Origin: Chitinophagales bacterium
GTDB lineage: Bacteria; Bacteroidota; Bacteroidia; Chitinophagales; UBA2359
DNA: 5,510 nt
Reading direction: 5' to 3'
NCBI GenBank assembly: GCA_020631035.1
Contig: JAHDIA010000318.1
Span: 1-5,510, forward strand
Below, in pieces: positions 1 through 5,510 of the stretch (position 1 is its first letter; every line of letters starts with the position of its first letter). Both the position numbers and the translations under genes were made by a program. The notes below the pieces were generated by a model. The model was not told the DNA's origin and made no database searches. It saw only the letters and a program-made list of their open reading frames with translations.

Positions 1-653
1 GGACTAATTCTAATGGAACGACCTCTACTACAAATAAGGTTGCCATTGGTGCAAACTCAACCAATAAGCAGTTTCAGATACAAAGTACTGGAACAGGTTT
101 TTGGCAAGCTGGTTTGCAAAACGGCAATACTTCTATCCATTTGTCCCACAGTGGAGGTTATGGGATGTTAATCAATACGAAGAATAGTACAGCAAACAAA
201 TATGCACTATTGATTAAAAATTCAGATCAGACCTTAAGCGAAGGAGCAATTATCAAGGCATACAATGATGGGAGAGTTGTTTTGGGAAGCAATGATAATA
301 CTATAGGAGTAGGTGTAACCACTTCTGCTGGTGAAGAGTACCGTCTATTTGTCAATGGTGGTGGCTTGTTCAAAGAAGTAAAAGTTGAAACTGGCTGGGC
401 AGACTATGTATTTGAAGATGATTATGAATTGACACCCTTGAACGAAGTTGCACAAATCATTGAATCAGAAGGCCATTTACACAATACACCATCTGCTGAA
501 GAATTGGCAGCCGAAGGTGGGGTAGAGCTAGGTCAAATGACTGTTAATCAACAGGAAAAGATTGAAGAAATCTTTTTACACCTCATCGAAATGAAAGCAG
601 AAATCGAGCAATTGAAAGAGGAGAATCTTCAATTGAAGGCGAGTCAGAAGTAG
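1..653 (+). CDS. Tail-fibre-like surface protein, C-terminal part (5' end outside the window)
   Basis: The frame is open from the window edge (first full codon at position 3) to TAG at 651-653. That gives at least 216 residues with no start in view; the TTG at 114 is internal, not a start. The first ~110 visible residues are rich in Gly, Asn, Ser and Thr, with short beta-like segments such as NDGRVVLGSND, as in fibre or beta-helical stalks. From about residue 112 comes a module common in Bacteroidota tail-fibre-like proteins: EYRLFVNG, then KVETGWADYVFEDDYEL (127-143), then the EVAQIIESEGHLHNTPSAEE stretch, then GVELGQM. A charged heptad coiled coil (about residues 181-212) closes the protein and probably drives trimerisation. 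In relatives the fourth residue of the GHLPN motif is usually Pro; here it is His. The exact substrate or partner is unknown. No T9SS sorting signal is present at this C-terminus. The family call is from motif recognition, and the surface location is inferred. Confidence 0.85.
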   Translation, partial: TNSNGTTSTTNKVAIGANSTNKQFQIQSTGTGFWQAGLQNGNTSIHLSHSGGYGMLINTKNSTANKYALLIKNSDQTLSEGAIIKAYNDGRVVLGSNDNTIGVGVTTSAGEEYRLFVNGGGLFKEVKVETGWADYVFEDDYELTPLNEVAQIIESEGHLHNTPSAEELAAEGGVELGQMTVNQQEKIEEIFLHLIEMKAEIEQLKEENLQLKASQK

Positions 654-660
654 AATGCTG

Positions 661-756
661 AGTGATTGAGTGATTGAGTGATTGAGTGATTGAGTGATTG
701 AGTGATTGTGTGATTGTGTGATTGTGTAATTGAGTGATTGAGTAATTGTACAATTG
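661..756. repeat. 8-bp tandem repeat, 12 units (AGTGATTG)
   Basis: Twelve uninterrupted 8-bp units lie head to tail. Six are perfect AGTGATTG (661-708), two are TGTGATTG (709-724), then TGTAATTG, AGTGATTG, AGTAATTG and TACAATTG. The perfect units sit on the left and the degenerate ones on the right, as expected if one end has recently expanded or been homogenised. The tract starts seven bases after the stop codon of the upstream gene. Each unit gives two TGA triplets on the plus strand, and because 8 is not a multiple of 3 these fall in all frames. The minus strand has none, which produces long spurious minus-strand reading frames with an SITQSLNH period. Short tandem repeats of this kind occur in intergenic DNA of several Bacteroidota; a function is not known. 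Confidence 0.95.
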
Positions 757-970
757 ATCCCATATCCACGTAGAGGCACAGGGACGTATGTCTACCCGAA
801 ACGTGCGGAAAGAATTCCGAAACGTGCGGAAACAAGGGCGTGAAGCGGATGGAATAAACGAAACGACGAAGAACCAATAGAACCGATGCCTACGCCTGAT
901 GGAAGTACATACCATGTATGACGGACAGCAGGGGCACTCGAATGTTTGAAAAGTCAGCGTTCCGTTCAAC
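757..970. other. GC-richer intergenic core between two short-repeat tracts
   Basis: This stretch has no convincing gene. Counting 761-970 gives about 50% GC, against roughly one third in the neighbouring genes, so its base composition is foreign to its surroundings. It contains a 16-bp direct repeat (796-811 and 817-832), a short hairpin-capable sequence at 815-831 (TTCCG, 7-base loop, CGGAA), and a palindrome-like CATAC-CAT-GTATG at 908-920. Minus-strand frames through it are open, but they run into the tandem repeat, and their Arg/Phe/Cys/Ser-rich translations look like no known domain. It is best read as a noncoding element, perhaps a dispersed repeat or remnant of a small mobile element. 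I see no terminal inverted repeats or target-site duplication that would prove this. Confidence 0.5.
796..832. repeat. 16-bp direct repeat, two copies at 21-bp spacing
   Basis: CCGAAACGTGCGGAAA occurs exactly at 796-811 and again at 817-832, separated by GAATT. Each copy contains the small inverted repeat CCG...CGG, which the second copy extends to TTCCG...CGGAA. The 21-bp period could be a local duplication or paired protein-binding sites about two helical turns apart. Nothing in the window decides between these. Confidence 0.85.
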
Positions 971-1019
971 TCACAATTCACAACTCACAACTCACAACTC
1001 ACAACTCACAACTCACAAT
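971..1019. repeat. 7-bp tandem repeat, 7 units (TCACAAC)
   Basis: Seven contiguous 7-bp units are present: one TCACAAT, five identical TCACAAC (978-1012), and a final TCACAAT. The flanking GTTCAAC (964-970) and TCTAAAC (1020-1026) look like decayed further units. Read on the minus strand the unit is GTTGTGA, similar in theme to the 8-bp repeat at 661-756 read on the plus strand, so the two tracts face each other across the GC-richer core. No coding role is apparent. Confidence 0.93.
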
Positions 1020-1064
1020 TCTAAACAGTCTTTCTTAACAATTTAATACAAACGATGAAACTGT

Positions 1065-1100
1065 AAAATCAGTCAACTCTTTTGGGGGTTGGCTGATTTT
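1065..1100 (+). terminator. Terminator-like hairpin, possibly bidirectional
   Basis: AAAATCAGTCAAC (1065-1077) pairs with GTTGGCTGATTTT (1088-1100) in a 13-bp stem with one G-U wobble and a 10-base loop (TCTTTTGGGG). The stem ends in AAAA/TTTT on its two sides, so a T run follows a stable core on either strand, typical of a bidirectional intrinsic terminator. The T run is only four bases long and lies within the stem, so strength is uncertain. It lies 411 bases past the stop of the upstream gene and 37 bases before the protease start codon. A role as a leader attenuator for the protease gene cannot be excluded. Confidence 0.65.
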
Positions 1101-1137
1101 GCTAAAACCAATTTATTAATCTGTAAAACAAAATAAG
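1101..1137 (+). promoter_or_regulatory. AT-rich leader and translation start region of the protease gene
   Basis: The 37 bases between the hairpin and the start codon are A/T-rich and contain no Shine-Dalgarno motif. An A-rich leader (AAAACAAAATAAG) directly precedes the ATG, as is usual in Bacteroidota. An in-frame TAA at 1117-1119 rules out any upstream extension and fixes ATG 1138 as the first possible start. No convincing Bacteroidota -7/-33 promoter pair (TAnnTTTG with TTTG upstream) was found; TGATTTTG at 1094-1101 resembles a -7 box but has no suitably spaced partner. Confidence 0.35.
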
Positions 1138-4100
1138 ATGAAATATATATTGTGCCTTTGCGGCTATATGGTTCTGTTGTTTTCCACAGTTGCAGCCAAT
1201 GGACAACAGTTGCAATTGGGAGGATGTGGAACAGACGAAGTATACCAGAAGTACTTAGAAGAGAATCCAGAAGCCAAAGAACAAATGGCAAAATCATTGA
1301 AGGGGTTTTTAAAGGAAGCTTCAAAGTTTATGGAGCAGAAAAAAGACCCTAATTCAGCCTATAACAAGAATGGTACAGGAGAGTATATTATTCCAGTAGT
1401 TTTTCACAATATTTATGGTGATGAAAATGGACCAGAATACATTACTCAAAAGCATGCAAAAGATGCCATTAGACGTTTAAATCAAGACTTTAGTGGAGTA
1501 ACAGCCAATGTTGATGGGGGGAACGCTGATCTTGAGCCCAATCCAGATTGTCCAGCTATCGAATTGGAAACTAGTAGTGTTTATAATTATTGTACCGCAC
1601 CACTTTCAACAGAGACAGGTACGAATGATCCTGCCATTACACCTGCTAAAATTACATTTAGATTGGCAGAGAAAGATAAATATGGTAATCCTACCAGTGG
1701 TATCACACGAACTAAAGATGTCATAAGTTATGCTTCAAAAGGAGATGGACCAGAATTAAGAGACATTATTCAATGGGACCGTAATAAGTATTTGAATATA
1801 TACATTGTTAATGCCTCTAATGGTGCGTCTTCTGGGGTTGCACAATACCCTTACTATACAGATAACAAGCCAGGTACAGATGGTGTTGCAATGCCCTATT
1901 GGTCATTTGTCTGTGCCAAAGACTTTTCGACAAATGCAAGATTTGCTTCAACGATTACACATGAGGTTGGACACTGGTTAGGCTTGCGACATATTTGGGG
2001 AGAAGATGGTGCAGCAGATCGCTGTCAAGTGGATGATTTTGATCATTTATACAATTCTTTAAATTATTATTTACCCAATGAGAATACAGGGACACAAACA
2101 GAGATAGACTTCATAAATGCAAACTTTAATGATACACCCAACTGTCAAGAGCATGGTATGCATAGTGGTGTATGTGAGGTAAGACCCGAAAGTAGCTGTG
2201 ACAGTGAAGATTATTTTTATGACAACTTTATGGATTATACTCCTTGTATGCGAACTTTTTCACCAGGACAGGTCAATTATATGGAGTGTGTATTGAACAG
2301 TCCTTTGTCTCAAAGAAATGAAATACAGGGTAATTTGCCTAACACATTGTACTATGATGTTGCTACTGAGACCGATTTGGCAACGCCTCATGTAGTGTTT
2401 ATGAGTGCTACTTTTGAGGAAGATGCTTGCAATATAGGAAGTATAAAAAATGAATTGCCAATTAAATTAGAGCATACAACATTTAATTCAACACTTGGAA
2501 CAGGTATTTTATCATCTGATTACTATACTATGACTCCTCCTGTAGGAATGAGTATTGCCAATCTTGTTCCAGAAGTAGAGATCATAGATGAAGATAGTGC
2601 TGTTTTACGTTTGAATGCGCAGTGGTTGACCAATAATATAGAAGATATAGAAGGTATAGATTTTGTATTTCAGAATGCTAGCAATAGTTTATTTACGAAC
2701 ACAGTAGCAATATCTGATAGAAGCAAGAAAATCAATATAAACTCACAGGAAATAGTAGAAGTAGGACTGCAAGATATATGTCCCAATTATTACTTAGGAC
2801 CTAATGGATTGGGCTTAGGGGTTTTTAAAATCAATGAATTGTTTTTTTATACTTATTATAAAGAAGAAAGCTTTTATCTTGCTTCAGATAATCTCTTGTT
2901 ACAATTTTGTAGCTACACAGATTCTAATAATCAAGAATGGGTGAAATTATTTGGGGAAAGTGAATACATCAATAGCAATTCGGGGGAATTTTCATTTTCT
3001 GCACCCTCGGTTGACTTTCCTGAAAAAGGATTGTTAAATTTAAGTGATTTACAAAATTTAAGTTCAGGGGATTTCTTTTACATTGGATTAAAATATGGAT
3101 TGGAAGATTGTATTAGTCAGTATGGTTGGTTGCGTTTACAATTAGATGATTGTGATGGGCAGACCAATATTATTGTCCATGATTTTAAATTAGAGAATAC
3201 ACCCACAGTAAGTAGTATAACAGGGAATTTTGGTGAGCCAATAATTGATTTTTCTACTAATATTTTTGAAGAGGGATTTGAAGACAATGGGAGTTTCCCA
3301 GAAACAATAAAAATACGTTTGAATGAATCAGGCAATGTGACATTCGCTTCAAGTCTTAGTGTAAATGATCTTACAATCTCTGGACCCAATACCAATAATC
3401 TTGTTTTTGAAATGAATGTTATTCCTAATACCAATAACTTGGAGGCAGAGTTAGCTATTGTAAACAATTTTAATCCATTAGAAATTGAAGAAGAAGTAAT
3501 TTTTATTGATTTTTCACCAAGTGCTTTTAATGGATATTTACCCAATTTTAAGATGTCCTGTGATGGAAAGATAAAATTGGATTATTATCAACCCAATAAC
3601 GGAACTATTTCATTTTCCCAAAATGGTGGCTTTGATGCTAGGGAGTTTTATACTCAATTAAATTGGGGGCAAAACTCAGTACTTTCTTCTAATTGGCAAA
3701 CAAATGGAAAGTTGGATTTTTTAATTCACCCATTGGGCAATGTAGCTGATGGGGTTAGTTGTGACACATCGGTGGACCCAGCAGTTTTAGTGGGAGTACC
3801 AGAAGCTGGATATATAATTTACAAAACATCTCCTAGTTTTTTCCAAATAGAAACCTATTGTTTCCCTGGCTCTAGGGAAGCGATGTTGTTTACAGCCAAT
3901 ACTTTGCCCAGTGGTGGAGTATATCAAGCAAGTTTGTTTGGTGGATTTGATGATCAGTGTGGAAGTAAAATAAAAAGTTTCGATGACATTTATTTTAAGA
4001 CATCAGATTTAGATGCAATTACAGAAGATTATGCTTATCTCGCATTTAAGATACCAAAAGATTGTGGCGAAGAATATTATGCCTGGGTAGAAATAGATTT

Positions 4101-5229
4101 AACAGGTCCTGAACCTACATTTGATATTTTTCATTATAGTCATCAAGCCAATAGCCCTATTGTTATGGGAGAATATAGTGGGGCAGCCTGTCTTCCTGAA
4201 GTAACCTATCCAGATAATTATCATGCGACATATATTAGTGATGTTGTTTTAAATGGAGTAGATGGAACAGGGATAAATAATGTATCCTCTGGAAATTCAG
4301 GTGAAAATAGTGAAAATAGTGAAACAGCTTACGCTGATTATACTAATTTTTCTGTAAACCTTAATGCTGGAGAAACTTATCCTATTACATTAGATGCATT
4401 GGTTAGTCACAACTTGCCAAATGGCGAAGAACCATTACCACAATATGAAAATTGGGGTGTCTGGATTAATTGGGATGACAATCCATTTACTTTTGGATAT
4501 TTGGAACAAGTTTTAGTGGAAGAGTCGGGAAATTATTTTATAGAAATTCCAGAAGGCATTTCAGAAGGCAGTTATACAATGCGTATTATAGTAAGTTATT
4601 ATCCAATAGGAGATGTTTGTGGAAATATAATTTATGGAGAAGTTGAAGATTATACAGTTGTTATTGGTTCTGGTGGAACACCACCACCGCCGCCACCGCC
4701 AAATGAAGAATGCTGTCCAGCAAATAAAACATATAATTTTACAAGCCCATTACCAGCAGTGACTGCCGTTCAAAATTCAATTATTACATCCTATACATCG
4801 GTTGATGTAAGTGAATCGGTTGTTTTTCAAGCTGGAGATTATATACAACTTTACCCAAATTTTACAGCTCACCAAGGCGGGACTTTCTTAGCCAGCATCC
4901 AAGAATGTGATGTAAATCTATGTAACAATGGAAATAGATTGGGTGAGGAAGGCATTGTACAAAACATCAATGACAGGCAATTTAAATTGTATCCGAATCC
5001 TACAGAGCATCACTTTACTTTTGAGTGTGTACTTCAAGAAGAAACCAAGATTTCACTTGAACTGTACAATGGTACAGGCAAATTGGAAAAACCAATCATT
5101 GCACAAGAAGCCCAGCCTGCTGGTTTATACCAACTTGAGGTTGATATGAGTGATTTACCAAGAGGGGTATACATACTTAAAGCACAGATTGGCTATGAGC
5201 AGTATAATAAAAAGATTATAAAGATGTGA
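1138..5229 (+). CDS. Secreted M43-family zinc metalloprotease with duplicated beta modules, GEVED domain and T9SS sorting domain
   Basis: This 1363-residue protein should hydrolyse peptide bonds outside the cell. Residues 1-22 are a Sec signal peptide (hydrophobic core about 4-20, cleavage probably near AANG/QQ). GGCGTDE (28-34) opens the M43-type pro-region. The catalytic domain spans roughly 85-395: IPVVFHNIYG near its start, zinc motif HEVGHWLGLRH (H275, H279, H285 ligands, E276 general base) and a Met-turn at FMDY (M365). C296 and C336 may form a disulfide. Residues 418-698 and 702-1018 look like two diverged copies of one beta-rich module pair. A GEVED domain (about 1028-1177) ends in GEVEDYTV. 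Seven prolines (1182-1188) lead into a 3-coathanger-stack-like segment (about 1194-1260, with AGDYIQLYPNF). The T9SS type A sorting domain runs from FKLYPNP (1282-1288) through RGVYILK to KKIIKM. ATG 1138 is fixed by an in-frame TAA just upstream. The gene is intact, and the family call is firm. The natural substrate is unknown; the accessory domains suggest binding to a polymer, cell or matrix. Confidence 0.95.
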   Translation: MKYILCLCGYMVLLFSTVAANGQQLQLGGCGTDEVYQKYLEENPEAKEQMAKSLKGFLKEASKFMEQKKDPNSAYNKNGTGEYIIPVVFHNIYGDENGPEYITQKHAKDAIRRLNQDFSGVTANVDGGNADLEPNPDCPAIELETSSVYNYCTAPLSTETGTNDPAITPAKITFRLAEKDKYGNPTSGITRTKDVISYASKGDGPELRDIIQWDRNKYLNIYIVNASNGASSGVAQYPYYTDNKPGTDGVAMPYWSFVCAKDFSTNARFASTITHEVGHWLGLRHIWGEDGAADRCQVDDFDHLYNSLNYYLPNENTGTQTEIDFINANFNDTPNCQEHGMHSGVCEVRPESSCDSEDYFYDNFMDYTPCMRTFSPGQVNYMECVLNSPLSQRNEIQGNLPNTLYYDVATETDLATPHVVFMSATFEEDACNIGSIKNELPIKLEHTTFNSTLGTGILSSDYYTMTPPVGMSIANLVPEVEIIDEDSAVLRLNAQWLTNNIEDIEGIDFVFQNASNSLFTNTVAISDRSKKININSQEIVEVGLQDICPNYYLGPNGLGLGVFKINELFFYTYYKEESFYLASDNLLLQFCSYTDSNNQEWVKLFGESEYINSNSGEFSFSAPSVDFPEKGLLNLSDLQNLSSGDFFYIGLKYGLEDCISQYGWLRLQLDDCDGQTNIIVHDFKLENTPTVSSITGNFGEPIIDFSTNIFEEGFEDNGSFPETIKIRLNESGNVTFASSLSVNDLTISGPNTNNLVFEMNVIPNTNNLEAELAIVNNFNPLEIEEEVIFIDFSPSAFNGYLPNFKMSCDGKIKLDYYQPNNGTISFSQNGGFDAREFYTQLNWGQNSVLSSNWQTNGKLDFLIHPLGNVADGVSCDTSVDPAVLVGVPEAGYIIYKTSPSFFQIETYCFPGSREAMLFTANTLPSGGVYQASLFGGFDDQCGSKIKSFDDIYFKTSDLDAITEDYAYLAFKIPKDCGEEYYAWVEIDLTGPEPTFDIFHYSHQANSPIVMGEYSGAACLPEVTYPDNYHATYISDVVLNGVDGTGINNVSSGNSGENSENSETAYADYTNFSVNLNAGETYPITLDALVSHNLPNGEEPLPQYENWGVWINWDDNPFTFGYLEQVLVEESGNYFIEIPEGISEGSYTMRIIVSYYPIGDVCGNIIYGEVEDYTVVIGSGGTPPPPPPPNEECCPANKTYNFTSPLPAVTAVQNSIITSYTSVDVSESVVFQAGDYIQLYPNFTAHQGGTFLASIQECDVNLCNNGNRLGEEGIVQNINDRQFKLYPNPTEHHFTFECVLQEETKISLELYNGTGKLEKPIIAQEAQPAGLYQLEVDMSDLPRGVYILKAQIGYEQYNKKIIKM

Positions 5230-5277
5230 TGTGAGGAATTTGGCAACTTACAATATCTTTTTAATTTAAATGTATTC

Positions 5278-5314
5278 AAATCGGCACAAGCTTTAGCTTG
5301 TGCCGATTTTTTTT
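5278..5314 (+). terminator. Strong intrinsic terminator of the protease gene
   Basis: AAATCGGCACAAGC (5278-5291) and GCTTGTGCCGATTT (5296-5309) form a perfect 14-bp stem with a TTTA loop, followed by a T run that extends to 5314 (eight Ts from 5307). It lies 48 bases after the stop codon. The opposite strand has only three Ts after the stem, so the element works mainly for plus-strand transcripts. It marks the end of the transcription unit. Confidence 0.93.
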
Positions 5315-5510
5315 ATACTCAAATTTCTCCAGATTGTTTTGTTTTTGTGTTAAGTGGTAAGTACTTGGTAATGAGTGCCTTATTTGTATTGTGTGGCTTC
5401 GTTTTGCAGCTTTTTTCAATATTTTAACCTCCAGCTTTTCATTTTTATGTGTTTGCAATGCCTCTCTATTTATGTCAACTTTGTAATGTATTTGAAAGCA
5501 ATCGCAATCG
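5315..5510. other. Right-edge intergenic stretch with no supported gene
   Basis: This stretch is T-rich on the plus strand and shows no RNA gene or repeat that I can support. Two weak coding possibilities remain. On the plus strand, ATG at 5486-5488 begins a frame (MYLKAIAI) that stays open to the window edge, only eight codons. On the minus strand a frame is open from the right edge down to TGA at 5276-5278, about 77 codons, with a Lys-rich translation of no recognised family. It reads straight through the terminator stem, which argues against its being a real gene end. Confidence 0.4.

Noticed and set aside
757..970. Remnant of an insertion sequence
   Set aside because: No terminal inverted repeats, target-site duplication or transposase-like translation could be found; only the base composition is suggestive.
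576..981. Three overlapping minus-strand reading frames of 67-132 codons with SITQSLNH-type repeats
   Set aside because: They exist because the 8-bp tandem repeat has no stop codons on the minus strand. They overlap the end of the upstream gene, encode no recognisable domain and contain low-complexity repeats.
661..1019. CRISPR array
   Set aside because: The units are 7 and 8 bp and directly contiguous with no unique spacers, which is simple tandem repetition.
1094..1101. TGATTTTG as a Bacteroidota -7 promoter box for the protease gene
   Set aside because: It differs from TAnnTTTG at a key base, has no -33 TTTG at proper spacing, and lies within the arm of the hairpin.
3117..3545. 142-codon minus-strand frame within the protease gene
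   Set aside because: It is a shadow of the intact plus-strand gene, which has clear domains throughout; its translation resembles no known protein.
5486..5510. Start of a further plus-strand gene (MYLKAIAI)
   Set aside because: Only eight codons are visible and no supporting motif is present, so it cannot be distinguished from chance.

Overview
The window fits a chromosome fragment of a Bacteroidota bacterium, probably a gliding or marine type (Saprospirales/Cytophagales-like); the exact lineage cannot be named from the sequence. The evidence is an AT-rich coding sequence (about one third GC where sampled), an A-rich leader with no Shine-Dalgarno motif, a C-terminal type IX secretion (T9SS) type A sorting signal, and two protein families typical of this phylum.

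Layout, left to right. (1) Positions 1-653 hold the 3' end of a plus-strand gene for a tail-fibre-like surface protein. It ends in the well-known Bacteroidota GWADYVF-type module and a coiled coil. (2) Positions 654-1137 are a 484-bp intergenic region with unusual content. It has a 12-unit 8-bp tandem repeat (661-756), a roughly 50% GC core of about 210 bp containing a 16-bp direct repeat (757-970), and a 7-unit 7-bp tandem repeat (971-1019). A terminator-like hairpin (1065-1100) and a short AT-rich leader follow. (3) Positions 1138-5229 hold one large intact gene for a 1363-residue secreted M43-family (pappalysin/cytophagalysin) zinc metalloprotease. Its domain order is signal peptide, propeptide, catalytic domain, two copies of a two-part beta-rich module, GEVED domain, proline linker, 3-coathanger-stack-like segment, T9SS sorting domain. 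(4) A strong intrinsic terminator (5278-5314) follows closely. (5) The last ~195 bp hold no gene that can be supported.

The two genes share a strand but are separated by the repeat region and a hairpin, so they are probably separate transcription units. No functional link is visible beyond both products probably being at the cell surface or secreted. The metalloprotease is expected to pass the inner membrane by Sec and the outer membrane by T9SS, with the sorting domain removed on export.

I see no defence system, CRISPR array, tRNA/rRNA, transposase or obviously new biological system. The points most worth following up are the composite repeat element between the genes and the internal duplication inside the protease.
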